DNA from: Acetoanaerobium noterae
GTDB lineage: Bacteria; Bacillota; Clostridia; Peptostreptococcales; Filifactoraceae
Reading direction: 5' to 3'
DNA: 64,000 bases
Assembly: GCF_900168025.1 (NCBI RefSeq)
Contig: NZ_FUYN01000005.1
Coordinates: forward strand, 146,858-210,857
Shown here piece by piece: positions 24,282 through 33,980 of this stretch. How positions within the stretch are numbered: the first letter of the stretch is position 1; each line of letters opens with the position of its first letter. The position numbers and the translations under genes are program-made. Below the pieces are notes generated by a model. That model was not told the DNA's origin and ran no database searches. It was given only the letters and a program-made list of their open reading frames with translations.

Positions 24282-25655
24282 ATGAATGAAGGTAATCATA
24301 ATTTTGAAAGAGTTTTGTCAAAAAAAGACATAATCGCATTGGCTTTTGGAGCTATGATTGGGTGGGGATGGGTAGTACTCACTGGAGAATGGATAATGAT
24401 GGCCGGAACACTAGGTGCAATACTGGGGTTTGTATTTGGTGGAATAATGGTGTTGTTTGTTGGCTTAATTTATGCAGAGCTAACTTCTGCTATGCCGCAG
24501 TGCGGAGGAGAACATGTTTTTAGCTATAGAGCTTTGGGCGAAAAAGCTTCATTTTTTTGCACCTGGGCAATTGTTTTAGGATATATTTCAGTAGTAGCAT
24601 TTGAGGCAGTAGCTTTTCCTACTGTTATTGAATATTTATTTCCCGCGTATCTAAAGGGATATATGTATTCAGTTGCTTCCTATGACATATACTTTACTTG
24701 GGTTATTGTTGGCTCAGTTAGTTCAATTATTATAACATTTGTAAATTACATAGGCGTGAAGCCTGCAGCATTTTTTCAAGGAATAGCTACAATTATGATT
24801 TTAATAGTAGGATTAATGCTTTTTACAGGAGCAATATTTAGTGGACACTCAGGAAATATTACTCCTTTATTTTCCAATGGTAAAAGCGGAATATTAGCAG
24901 TAACTTTAATGACACCTTTTTTATATGTTGGATTTGATGTTATTCCTCAGGCAGCAGAGGAAATTAATGTCCCCTTTAATACCATTGGAAAAATTATAAT
25001 ATTATCTCTAGTTATGGCTATAGCTTGGTATACAATGATGATTTATAGCACTTCGGTTGGCTTATCTTATGAAGAATTATCACAATCAAAGCTTGCTACT
25101 GCAGATGCAATGAAAAATATTTACAACAGTCCTATCGCTTCAAAAATAATTATTATAGGAGGAATTGGAGGTATTTTGACAAGCTGGAACTCTTTCTTTG
25201 TAGGTGGAAGCAGAGCAATATATGCGATGGCAGAATCAAAAATGTTACCTAGTTTTTTAGCTAAATTTCATCCAAAGTACAAAACACCAGTTAATGCAAT
25301 TTTACTTATAGGTTTAATCTCCACATTATCGCCGCTTTTAGGCAGAAGAATGCTTGTTTGGCTTACAAATGCAGGATCTCTAGGAATAGTAAACTCATAT
25401 CTAATGGTATCAATCTCATTTTTAGTATTAAGAAGAAAAGAACCTAATCTAGATCGTCCTTATAAAGTGAAATATTATAAGCTTGTAGGAATAATGGCAA
25501 TTATACTATGTTCTGCTATGATAATTTTATACTTGCCAGGCCAGCCATCATCACTAATTATGGCAGAATGGGCCATAGTAATCGGGTGGATAATCTTTGG
25601 AATTATACTATATACTTATACTAAATTCAAAAATCGTAAAGCAAATTTATCCTAA
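24282..25655 (+). CDS. APC-superfamily amino acid permease
   Basis: 457 residues with about 12 membrane helices. The N-terminal LAFGAMIGWGWVV and the following MAGTLGAILGFVFGGIMV form the unwound substrate-site helix 1 region of APC transporters; YAELTSAMPQCGGEHVFSYRALG is the typical loop after helix 2. Substrate unknown. TTGGGGGGAAAG precedes the ATG. Upstream, 23984-24281 is AT-rich with a TATAAT at 24238-24243 and small palindromes but no recognised riboswitch. The 3' end overlaps the convergent Fe-S gene by nine bases. Confidence 0.85.
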   Translation: MNEGNHNFERVLSKKDIIALAFGAMIGWGWVVLTGEWIMMAGTLGAILGFVFGGIMVLFVGLIYAELTSAMPQCGGEHVFSYRALGEKASFFCTWAIVLGYISVVAFEAVAFPTVIEYLFPAYLKGYMYSVASYDIYFTWVIVGSVSSIIITFVNYIGVKPAAFFQGIATIMILIVGLMLFTGAIFSGHSGNITPLFSNGKSGILAVTLMTPFLYVGFDVIPQAAEEINVPFNTIGKIIILSLVMAIAWYTMMIYSTSVGLSYEELSQSKLATADAMKNIYNSPIASKIIIIGGIGGILTSWNSFFVGGSRAIYAMAESKMLPSFLAKFHPKYKTPVNAILLIGLISTLSPLLGRRMLVWLTNAGSLGIVNSYLMVSISFLVLRRKEPNLDRPYKVKYYKLVGIMAIILCSAMIILYLPGQPSSLIMAEWAIVIGWIIFGIILYTYTKFKNRKANLS

Positions 25656-26903
25656 TTTTTCGATTAATCTAGCCAAATATTTAGACTGAAAAGTTTCGCT
25701 CACTAAAAGCTGGTTAACAAGAGGTAATTTAAGAAAAGCTCCAGTAAATGCAGCCATGAACTTATGGCTAAGCATAGCCTGATTATCAAAAATAAGGTTA
25801 TGTAAAGTATTAGTTTCAATTGCTTCTAATACTAGCTTATGGACAGTGTTTACTGGGGTAAAAATTTTAACATCTCTCTTGCTCATTTCTATTGCATTAA
25901 TGGGGCATACTCTTTGGCACACTCCACATCCGAGGCAAAGCTCAGAATTTAGCACTACTTTATCTTTGTCATTAAAAACCTTAATTTCAAAGCATCCAAC
26001 TGGACACACCGATACACATTTTTTACAGCTAATGCAGTTATCTAACTGATTTGCAATAAAGTTTGACGAAGATATTGTTTGAGGAATTCCCATTTTTTTA
26101 ACACTTTTTAGTGCTACACAGCAACAAGAGCAACAGTTACAAATAAAACCTACATCGTCCTTAACGTTTTCAGCAAATTGAATTAGATTATTATTATAAG
26201 CTGTTTTTAGTATTGAGAGAGCTTCATCATGATCTATAAGTCTTGCATACCCGTGCTTCGCTAAAGAAACAGACAAGTTGTTTAGAGATAGACACACCTC
26301 CTGTGGAGCATTACAATGCTGATTAAGGTGTTCAGCTTTATGTCTACAGTAACATCTGCTTACACCTATGCTTGTAGCATTGTTTAGAAGGCTAGTCGCC
26401 TTTTCATAATCTAGAACATAAACCTCATCAGTCTTATTAATAGCTTCTTCATTTATAAGAATTCTGCCTATAGGGGTCTTTAATGATAAGAGCTTTCTCA
26501 TAAACTCTTCTTCAGTTTCGATATATTGATAAAATAACTCGCTTAATAATTTTTGATTAAAATGTCCTCCAGTTCTCATAAGAGCAAACTCAAAAAAACC
26601 TATCATAGGTGGTGGCATAACATACATTTGTTTTTTATTGTCATTCATATCTAATAATAAGGCTTTGCTTGCCAGATTTTCAAGAATTAATAAAGTTTCG
26701 TCCTGAGATTTATTCCAGATTGTCGATGCCATTTTTACATCAAAGGGTTTAATAGGCAGCATAGAAACTAATTGAGCTTCTTCCTCTGTAAAAAAGACTT
26801 TCAATATCTCATATAGAGTTTCAGACTCAGGGGCTCCTTGTGGAAACTTATTATATCTATCAATTAAGCTTTTATAGCCAGATTTTCCTGTTAAGTGCGC
26901 CAT
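25647..26903 (-). CDS. 4Fe-4S ferredoxin-domain protein with extra Cys clusters
   Basis: 418 residues. The C-terminal third has two classical 4Fe-4S motifs (CISCKKCVSVCPVGCF and CLGCGVCQRVCPINAI). Before them is an unusual cysteine-dense patch ICNCCSCCC and a further group SRCYCRHKAEHLNQHC with the downstream EVCLSL. The N-terminal 100 residues look like a winged-helix-like, non-Fe-S region. Similar proteins are annotated as 4Fe-4S binding proteins in anaerobes; the role is probably electron transfer or redox sensing. The ATG at 26903 follows AAAGGCGG; an ATG seven codons earlier has no ribosome site. Convergent overlap with the APC permease. Confidence 0.75.
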   Translation of the reverse strand: MAHLTGKSGYKSLIDRYNKFPQGAPESETLYEILKVFFTEEEAQLVSMLPIKPFDVKMASTIWNKSQDETLLILENLASKALLLDMNDNKKQMYVMPPPMIGFFEFALMRTGGHFNQKLLSELFYQYIETEEEFMRKLLSLKTPIGRILINEEAINKTDEVYVLDYEKATSLLNNATSIGVSRCYCRHKAEHLNQHCNAPQEVCLSLNNLSVSLAKHGYARLIDHDEALSILKTAYNNNLIQFAENVKDDVGFICNCCSCCCVALKSVKKMGIPQTISSSNFIANQLDNCISCKKCVSVCPVGCFEIKVFNDKDKVVLNSELCLGCGVCQRVCPINAIEMSKRDVKIFTPVNTVHKLVLEAIETNTLHNLIFDNQAMLSHKFMAAFTGAFLKLPLVNQLLVSETFQSKYLARLIEKLG

Positions 26904-27013
26904 TATACGTAATCCGCCTTTCATAATAAAGGTGCTATAGCTAATAATATGTTATTCTAATCTTTTTATTATATTAATGCAATCATAAGAGGAATAAATT
27001 TTATTAATTAGAA

Positions 27014-27048
27014 AGACCACTTTTAGATTAACATCCATCAAGTGGTCT
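27014..27048 (-). terminator. terminator after glgP
   Basis: Stem AGACCACTT / AAGTGGTCT with a 17-nt loop, followed on the minus strand by TTCTAATTAAT. It lies 47 bases after the last gene of the maltodextrin operon. Confidence 0.7.
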
Positions 27049-27094
27049 ACTTATAATTTTTTAAAATATTCAGGTTTAATAAAAAAATTGAAGC

Positions 27095-29461
27095 TTATAC
27101 ATGCCAAATTTCCTTAGCATAGTCTTGTATAGTTCTATCAGAACTGAACTTGCCTGCATTACACATATTAATATAACATTTTTTTCTAAACTCATATTTG
27201 GATGAAAAATCACTATTTACTTTAATTCTTGTCTCTACATATGACATAAAATCATGTAGTAGGTAGTAGTGGTCAGCCGTATGCCAACTAGCACCTTTTA
27301 ATATAGAATCGTAGAGCTCCTTAAAGCCTTTAGTTTTACAGTCTTTAAGGGTACCATCTATAAGCATATCTAATACTGCTTTAACTTTAGGATTTGATTT
27401 ATAAATGTCTATAGGACTATATGATTTAGAAATGCTACTTATTTCATCAACAGTTGCTCCAAAAATGTAATTGTTTTCCCTGCCTGCTTCTTGGACGATT
27501 TCGACATTTGCACCATCCAATGTTCCTAGTGTAACTGCACCATTAAGCATAAATTTCATATTTCCAGTTCCACTAGCCTCTGTTCCTGCTGTTGATATTT
27601 GCTCAGAAATATCAGCTGCAGCAACTAATTTTTCAGCATAGGATACATTATAGTTGCTAACAAAAACAACTTTGATTTTTGAACTTACTAGCGGGTCATT
27701 ATCAATGAGATTGCCAACTTCATTAATTAATTTGATTATACTTTTAGCTCTCTTATATCCTGGAGCTGCTTTAGCTCCAAAAATAAAGGTTGTTTTATTA
27801 AAGTTATTCAAATTACCTGATTTAATTTCATTGTACATATATAAAATCGTTAAAATATTTAGCAATTGTCTTTTGTATTCGTGTAGCCTTTTAATTTGAA
27901 TATCATAAATACTTTGAGGGTCAATTGCAATACCTTCTTTTCTAAAAATATAGTCAGCTAATTGGTGTTTCTTTATTTGCTTAATATTTGAAAACTCTTC
28001 AATAATAGAAGTGCTCTTAGAAAGCGGTTCTAATTTCTTTAAATCAGATAAGTTTGTTATCCAGTTTTCATTTCCAAGATTATTACTAATAAAGGAAGAT
28101 AATTCTCTATTACATAATGCTAGCCATCTGCGTTGAGTTATTCCGTTTGTTTTATTTTGAAACTTGGAAGGATATAATTGATAGAAGTCTTTTAGTACAT
28201 CACTTTTTATTATATCTGTGTGAATTTGAGCCACTCCATTTACATAGCTAGAACCGTAAATAGCCATATGAGCCATATGAAGTGTATTTTTATTTATTAT
28301 TTTTGTTCTATTAGATAAAGCTTTACTAATAATTTTATTTTTTACTAAATCCTTTTTTTCTTCTTCAAAATTATTGTGAATTTGTTTTATAATTTCATAG
28401 ATTCTTGGAAGGAGTTCTTTTATTAAGCCGATATCCCATTTTTCTAATGCCTCTTGCATTATTGTATGATTTGTATATGCAAAGGTTTTTTTACAAATAT
28501 CAAGCGCAGATTCAAAACTAAGTTTTTCCTCATCAACTAAAAGCCTTATAAGCTCAGGAATTGCAATTGTAGGATGAGTGTCATTAAGCTGGATTACGTT
28601 ATACTTAGCAAAATCTAATAAATCCTCAGAATGATTTCTTTTAAACTTTCTAATTAAATCCTGTAGTGAAGCACTACTGAAAAAGTATTGCTGTCTAAAT
28701 CTTAATTTTTTTCCATCTAAAGTATCATCGTTTGGATACAAGACTCTAGAAATATCCTCAGCTTTATTTTTTTCTTTTACAGCCAAATCATAGTTTTGGT
28801 CATTAAATAAATTAAAATCAAATTCATTGACTGGCTCAGCTTGCCAAAGCCTTAGGGTAGAAATATTATTTCCCTTATACCCTATAATAGGTATATCATA
28901 GGGAACAGCAATAACGTTTTGGTCACTAAACTTTACTAACACTGAGTCTTCATATTTTCTTAATGACCATGGATCACCATATTTTGACCAATCATCAGCT
29001 TTTTCAATTTGAAATCCATCTTGAAATTCTTGTTTAAATAATCCAAACTTATATCTTATTCCATATCCGTCTAAAGGAATATCCATAGTTGCAGCACTTT
29101 CAATAAAGCAAGCAGCAAGTCTACCAAGCCCCCCGTTACCTAGAGCAGCATCTTCAATCTCTTCTAAAATTCCAAAATCAACATTAAGATCTTTTAGTTT
29201 ATTGTTTATTTCATCAAGGATCCCTAAATTTAACAAGTTATTTTGAATTGAACGGCCAATTAAAAACTCGGCAGAAAAATAATATGCTTTTCTATTTTTA
29301 TCACTCATTATTTTTAATTCCTGCCACTTGCCGCCTATTTCTTCCCTTATTGACTCTGAAAGTGAATTGTGAAGCTGCCAAGCAAGGGCGTTTGAAAGCT
29401 CTTTTCCGTATTCAATTTTACATTTATCTTGTGCTGATTTAATCACTTTATTTATATCCAT
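27095..29461 (-). CDS. glgP: glycogen/maltodextrin phosphorylase
   Basis: 788 residues, GT35 family. It cleaves alpha-1,4-glucans with phosphate to release glucose 1-phosphate. Visible landmarks are YYFSAEFLIGRSIQNNL and LGNGGLGRLAACFIESAATM near the N-terminus, QLNDTHPTIAIPELIRLLVDEE, the PLP-binding EASGTGNMKFMLNGAVTLGTLDGANVEI-type segment (lysine in GNMKFM) and KRLHEYKRQLLN. Last gene of the maltodextrin operon, five bases after ugpC, with GAGGTAAAT as ribosome site. It works with MalQ on imported maltodextrins. Confidence 0.95.
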   Translation of the reverse strand: MDINKVIKSAQDKCKIEYGKELSNALAWQLHNSLSESIREEIGGKWQELKIMSDKNRKAYYFSAEFLIGRSIQNNLLNLGILDEINNKLKDLNVDFGILEEIEDAALGNGGLGRLAACFIESAATMDIPLDGYGIRYKFGLFKQEFQDGFQIEKADDWSKYGDPWSLRKYEDSVLVKFSDQNVIAVPYDIPIIGYKGNNISTLRLWQAEPVNEFDFNLFNDQNYDLAVKEKNKAEDISRVLYPNDDTLDGKKLRFRQQYFFSSASLQDLIRKFKRNHSEDLLDFAKYNVIQLNDTHPTIAIPELIRLLVDEEKLSFESALDICKKTFAYTNHTIMQEALEKWDIGLIKELLPRIYEIIKQIHNNFEEEKKDLVKNKIISKALSNRTKIINKNTLHMAHMAIYGSSYVNGVAQIHTDIIKSDVLKDFYQLYPSKFQNKTNGITQRRWLALCNRELSSFISNNLGNENWITNLSDLKKLEPLSKSTSIIEEFSNIKQIKKHQLADYIFRKEGIAIDPQSIYDIQIKRLHEYKRQLLNILTILYMYNEIKSGNLNNFNKTTFIFGAKAAPGYKRAKSIIKLINEVGNLIDNDPLVSSKIKVVFVSNYNVSYAEKLVAAADISEQISTAGTEASGTGNMKFMLNGAVTLGTLDGANVEIVQEAGRENNYIFGATVDEISSISKSYSPIDIYKSNPKVKAVLDMLIDGTLKDCKTKGFKELYDSILKGASWHTADHYYLLHDFMSYVETRIKVNSDFSSKYEFRKKCYINMCNAGKFSSDRTIQDYAKEIWHV

Positions 29462-29465
29462 ATAT

Positions 29466-30581
29466 TTACCTCACAGCAATTGCGTTCTCAGTTTCAATAT
29501 CAAAAAGATGAACATTTGTAGTATTAATTCCTAGGCTTACAACATCACCAATTTTTGCATTTGTTCTTGGAGGAATTTTGGCGATTGCTTTTTCATTATT
29601 TATATCAAGATATAAATAAACTTCGGAGCCCATAGGTTCGCTTAACTCGACTAAAGCATTAACAAAGCTTAAGGTTTCTTTAGCTTGAGTACTTTGCTCA
29701 TCGTGTAATTCTTCAGGTCTAATGCCCATTAAAACCTCTTTGCCATCATAATTGCTCAAGTTCTTTGACTTATCAGTGCTCCAATTAATTGGTATCTTAT
29801 AATCTCCCAATCTAGCTATAAAATTCTCATTATTCTTTTCAATCTTAACCTTAAAAAAATTCATTTGTGGAGATCCTATAAAACCTGCTACAAATAAATT
29901 TACAGGATAATCATATAAATTTTGTGGAGTATCAACTTGTTGAACTAAACCATCCTTCATGACTACGATTCTATCTCCCATTGTCATAGCCTCAGTCTGG
30001 TCATGAGTTACGTATATAAAAGTAGTTCCAAGTCTTTTGTGAAGTTTGCTTATCTCGCTTCTCATAGCTGTACGTAGTTTTGCATCGAGATTAGAAAGTG
30101 GCTCGTCAAGAAGAAAAACTTTAGGATTTCTAACCATAGCTCTTCCTAGTGCTACTCTTTGTCTTTGACCACCAGATAAAGCCTTTGGTTTTCTTTCTAA
30201 TAAATGTTCTATATCTAGAATCTTTGCTGCCTCGCGTACTCTTTTATCAATTTCGCTTTTATCAACTTTCTGTAAAGTTAAAGAAAATGCCATATTTTTA
30301 TATACACTCATGTGAGGATAAAGAGCATAGCTTTGAAATACCATAGCAATATCTCTATCTTTTGGAGGAACATTATTTACTAATTTATCTCCAATATAAA
30401 GTTCGCCTTTTGATATATCCTCTAGACCTGCAATCATCCTAAGAGTAGTTGATTTACCACAACCAGATGGTCCAACTAGAATTATAAACTCTTTATCTTG
30501 AATTTCCAGATTAAAATCCTTTACAGCTGTAACATCTCCTGGATAAATCTTATGGATGTTTTTTAGGGTTATATTAGCCAT
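29466..30581 (-). CDS. ugpC: sugar ABC transporter ATPase (MsmK/UgpC type)
   Basis: 371 residues. ABC ATPase: Walker A GPSGCGKST (near residues 37-45), Q-loop FQSYALYPHM, signature LSGGQRQR, Walker B VFLLDEPLSNLD, H-loop THDQTEAM. The C-terminal OB/TOBE regulatory domain (about 240-371) typical of MalK-like subunits is present. It would energise the MalF-MalG permease encoded upstream; MsmK-type ATPases can also serve several sugar transporters. GGAGAAAATT is the ribosome site. Confidence 0.93.
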   Translation of the reverse strand: MANITLKNIHKIYPGDVTAVKDFNLEIQDKEFIILVGPSGCGKSTTLRMIAGLEDISKGELYIGDKLVNNVPPKDRDIAMVFQSYALYPHMSVYKNMAFSLTLQKVDKSEIDKRVREAAKILDIEHLLERKPKALSGGQRQRVALGRAMVRNPKVFLLDEPLSNLDAKLRTAMRSEISKLHKRLGTTFIYVTHDQTEAMTMGDRIVVMKDGLVQQVDTPQNLYDYPVNLFVAGFIGSPQMNFFKVKIEKNNENFIARLGDYKIPINWSTDKSKNLSNYDGKEVLMGIRPEELHDEQSTQAKETLSFVNALVELSEPMGSEVYLYLDINNEKAIAKIPPRTNAKIGDVVSLGINTTNVHLFDIETENAIAVR

Positions 30582-30590
30582 AATTTTCTC

Positions 30591-32087
30591 CTATCTTTTT
30601 GTTATCTTAATTAAATTTTCTATTTTGTGTATTAAATCATCACTGATTTGATTTGGTAATAATCTCCAGCACCAGTTTCCACCAATGGTTGATGGAACAT
30701 TCATTCTGGCAGAATTATCAAGCTCTAGATAGTCTTGTATTTGGAATATCACGGTATTTGCTTTTGATTTAAACCCAGATTCAATAACTTTCCACACAAA
30801 AAATCTATTCTGCTTAATATCAAGCATTTTTCTAGCTTTAGCTCTGGATTTAGAATCTAGATTTTGAAAATATCCTCTAAGAGTTTCATTATCGTGAGTG
30901 CCACCGTAAACAACAGAGTTCGAAGGACAATGCTTAGCTAGATTCTCGTTTCTAGCATCTGAATCAAATCCAAATTGTAAGAGCCTCATACCTGGATAAC
31001 CACTATCTTTTAAAAGCTGCTTAACCTTCTGGGTAACAACCCCTAGGTCTTCAGCAATGATTTTTGAACTTCCAATTTCTTCATTAATAGAATTAATTAA
31101 ATCATGACCTGGGCCATCTTTCCAAAAACCATTCATAGCAGTTTCTTCACCATATTTTATAGAATAATAATGAACTATTCCAATGAAGTGGTCTATCCTT
31201 ATGATGTCGTATAAAAGAGCTGAATATTTCATTCTTTTACGCCACCAGCTAAAGTTATCGGCTTTCATATAATCCCAATCATAAAGTGGATTTCCCCAAA
31301 GCTGGCCAGTTGATGAAAACATATCTGGTGGAACTCCAGCTACCATAGTTGGTTTTTTGCTCTCATCCATTTGAAACTCTTTTAAATTTGCCCAAACATC
31401 GGAACTGTCAAGAGCAACATAAATTGGTATATCGCCGATTATAGTTATATTCTTATTATGTGCATATTTCTTTAATTGATTTAGCTGAACAATGAACTTG
31501 AATTGTAGGAATTTCCAAAACATTATATCATCTGATAATTTTATTCTATAGTTTTCCAAAGCATCCTTATCTCTGTTTCTTATATCCTCTGGCCATTTAA
31601 GCCATTCTACACCTTTGAATAAATCTTTTATAGCCATATAGTCACTATAATCATCTAACCAAAAGCTATTAGCATCACAAAATTCAATAAAGGATTCATC
31701 AGATGTATTGAAATTTTTAAAGGCAACTCTTAAAACACTGTATCTATTCTCATATATCTTTCCATAATCGATTAGGTTTGGGTTATCTCCCCAATTTATT
31801 TTTTCGATATCCCTAATATCTAAAAGATTTTCTTCAATCAAGAAATCAAAATCTATAAAATATGGATTTCCAGCAAATGCAGAGAAACTTTGATATGGAC
31901 TATCACCATAACCTGTAGGTCCAATAGGAAGTACCTGCCAATATTTTTGGCCAGATTTATGTAGAAAGTCAACAAAGTCATATGCGGCCTTACCAAATGT
32001 TCCTATTCCATAGTTAGACGGCAGACTTGCAACTGGAAGCAAAGTACCTGCGCCTCTTTCAAAAGGTTCTTGTATTTTATTTATCAT
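30591..32087 (-). CDS. malQ: 4-alpha-glucanotransferase (amylomaltase)
   Basis: 498 residues, GH77. It transfers glucan segments between maltodextrins, making longer substrates for the phosphorylase. Seen: RGAGTLLPVASLPSNYGIGTFG, YWQVLPIGPTGYGDSPYQSFSAFAGNPYFID, DIPIYVALDSSDVWAN, RIDHFIGI (nucleophile Asp), IAEDLGVVT (acid/base Glu) and YGGTHDNETLRGYF (third Asp). The ATG at 32087 has AAGGAATTG upstream; a TTG three codons earlier is too near. Between the lacI-type regulator and ugpC. Confidence 0.95.
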   Translation of the reverse strand: MINKIQEPFERGAGTLLPVASLPSNYGIGTFGKAAYDFVDFLHKSGQKYWQVLPIGPTGYGDSPYQSFSAFAGNPYFIDFDFLIEENLLDIRDIEKINWGDNPNLIDYGKIYENRYSVLRVAFKNFNTSDESFIEFCDANSFWLDDYSDYMAIKDLFKGVEWLKWPEDIRNRDKDALENYRIKLSDDIMFWKFLQFKFIVQLNQLKKYAHNKNITIIGDIPIYVALDSSDVWANLKEFQMDESKKPTMVAGVPPDMFSSTGQLWGNPLYDWDYMKADNFSWWRKRMKYSALLYDIIRIDHFIGIVHYYSIKYGEETAMNGFWKDGPGHDLINSINEEIGSSKIIAEDLGVVTQKVKQLLKDSGYPGMRLLQFGFDSDARNENLAKHCPSNSVVYGGTHDNETLRGYFQNLDSKSRAKARKMLDIKQNRFFVWKVIESGFKSKANTVIFQIQDYLELDNSARMNVPSTIGGNWCWRLLPNQISDDLIHKIENLIKITKR

Positions 32088-32122
32088 GTATTTCAATTCC
32101 TTATCTTAATATATTATTTTAA

Positions 32123-33130
32123 TTAAATCCGAATTACACTTTCACCTTCCATAAGTTTGAACGGAAGAACTTTATGAATAGGATCTAGATTTTTTTCAAT
32201 TTGAGAAGTTATTATTTTAACTGCATTTAATGCTATTTGATCCTGTAACTGAAGTATAGTCGTTAATTTTGGATTGTAATAATTAACAAGCTCTATTCCA
32301 TCATACCCAATTACTGAAATGTCGCTTGGAATAGAAATTTTTGAATCTGTCATTGCTCTCATTGCTCCTATTGCCATAACGTCACTCATTGCGAAAATAG
32401 CAGTTATTCCAAGTTTTTTGTTAATAAGTCTTTGGCAAGCTTTATAAGAGCTTTCAAAAGAATATCGAGCTGGTTCAAAATGTGATGAAATATCAAAGTT
32501 GATTTTATGTTTATATAATGTTTTTATAATACTTTTTAAGCGTACCTCACTAATATTAGAAGAATCAGCATTTCCACCTATGATTCCAATATTTGTATGG
32601 CCTTTTTCAATTAAATATTCAATAGCGAACTCAACGGCTTTTTTGTCATTCGTGGTAACGCTTGATAAGTTGCTAAAATTCAATTGACTAGCTGAGTTTG
32701 TAACTAAAATAGATGGAATATCAATTTTTGAAAAATGATCTTGAAAATTTTTCAGATTCCCACCTAAGAACATTATCCCTTGAGGTTTTTTTTCGTTACA
32801 GAATATTCTAGCTTGCTGAACCTCATTTTCATCCTCATCCAAATAATTCACTATAGTGATATAACCAGAATCTTCAATAAGAGGTTGAATTTTTTCTAAA
32901 ATAGAATGGAAAAGAAAATTGAATGTTCCTTTAACAAATATTCCAATTGTATTAGTGTTTTGTTGCTTTAAATGCTTGGCATTACTGTTGGGCACAAATT
33001 TTCTTTTTTCAATTATATCTAAAACCTTTAATTTAGTTTTTTCACTGACATCAGGATGATTGTTCAAAACTCTTGAAACAGTGCTAACAGCCACACCTGC
33101 TTCTTTTGCTATATCTTTTATAGTCACCAC
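32123..33130 (-). CDS. malR: LacI-family regulator of the maltodextrin operon
   Basis: 335 residues. The N-terminal helix-turn-helix is VTIKDIAKEAGVAVSTVSRVLNNHPDVSEKT with the hinge helix SNAKHLKQ, followed by a periplasmic-binding-protein-like effector domain with NTIGIFVKG. The start is taken as GTG at 33130 because AGTAGGTGATTATA is the ribosome site. It lies within the operon between malG and malQ and probably binds the CG-centred palindromes upstream of malE, with a maltodextrin as likely effector. Assignment to maltose control is from context. Confidence 0.85.
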   Translation of the reverse strand: MVTIKDIAKEAGVAVSTVSRVLNNHPDVSEKTKLKVLDIIEKRKFVPNSNAKHLKQQNTNTIGIFVKGTFNFLFHSILEKIQPLIEDSGYITIVNYLDEDENEVQQARIFCNEKKPQGIMFLGGNLKNFQDHFSKIDIPSILVTNSASQLNFSNLSSVTTNDKKAVEFAIEYLIEKGHTNIGIIGGNADSSNISEVRLKSIIKTLYKHKINFDISSHFEPARYSFESSYKACQRLINKKLGITAIFAMSDVMAIGAMRAMTDSKISIPSDISVIGYDGIELVNYYNPKLTTILQLQDQIALNAVKIITSQIEKNLDPIHKVLPFKLMEGESVIRI

Positions 33131-33142
33131 TATAATCACCTA

Positions 33143-33979
33143 CTATCCTTTAACTGCTCCAGAAATTACTCCCTTTATTATATACTTTTGCGCTGATAAA
33201 TAGAAAACTACTATAGGAATAATAGCAAGGATTAACATTGCCATAAGTGATCCCATATCTCTTGAACCATATCCTCCTTGTAAATACTGAATTGCAACAG
33301 GAAGAGTTCTATACTTGTTTCCTATAACTAAATAAGGAAGCAAATAGTCATTCCAAATCCACATAGTATTTAATATTGATACTGTAATTGCTGTAGGTTT
33401 TAAAATAGGAAAAACTACCAAAAAAAAAGTTTGAATTGGATTACAGCCATCTATCATAGCCGCCTCTTCAATTTCTAAAGGTATACTTTTAATAAATCCA
33501 GCAAACATAAAAACCGAAAGACCTGCACCAAATCCTAAATAAATGAGTATCATTCCAACTGGATTATCAAGTCTTAAAACATTAACCGTTTTAGACATGG
33601 TAAACATAACCATTTGAAAAGGTACTATCATACTAAAAGCAAAAAGATAATACATAAGTGATGTTATTTTACTTTTCACCCTTGTGATGTACCATGCAGT
33701 CATTGATGTACAAATAGTAATCAGCAAAACAGAGCCGACTGTAATGAAAAGGGAATACCCAAATGCTGAAAAAAAGTTTATTTTTTCTATACCATTTAGA
33801 TAATTTGTAAATCCAACAAAAGTTTGCTCGGTCGGGAAAGAAAATGGAGCATCAGATATAAAAAATTGTCCTTTAAAGGAATTCATTAATACAATGAAAA
33901 TTGGAACTAAAAATGTAATTGCTAAAATCGTCATAAAGAAAAATAATACATTATTGCTCTTTTTTTGATTTTCAACCAT
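33143..33979 (-). CDS. malG: maltodextrin ABC permease (MalG type)
   Basis: 278 residues with six predicted membrane helices. The EAA loop contacting the ATPase is visible as EIEEAAMIDGCNPIQTFFLVVFPILKP. The ATG at 33979 follows GGAGAGTTAAG and lies one base after the malF stop; longer starts would overlap malF by 40 bases. Forms the membrane channel with MalF. Confidence 0.9.
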   Translation of the reverse strand: MVENQKKSNNVLFFFMTILAITFLVPIFIVLMNSFKGQFFISDAPFSFPTEQTFVGFTNYLNGIEKINFFSAFGYSLFITVGSVLLITICTSMTAWYITRVKSKITSLMYYLFAFSMIVPFQMVMFTMSKTVNVLRLDNPVGMILIYLGFGAGLSVFMFAGFIKSIPLEIEEAAMIDGCNPIQTFFLVVFPILKPTAITVSILNTMWIWNDYLLPYLVIGNKYRTLPVAIQYLQGGYGSRDMGSLMAMLILAIIPIVVFYLSAQKYIIKGVISGAVKG

Positions 33980-33980
33980 C

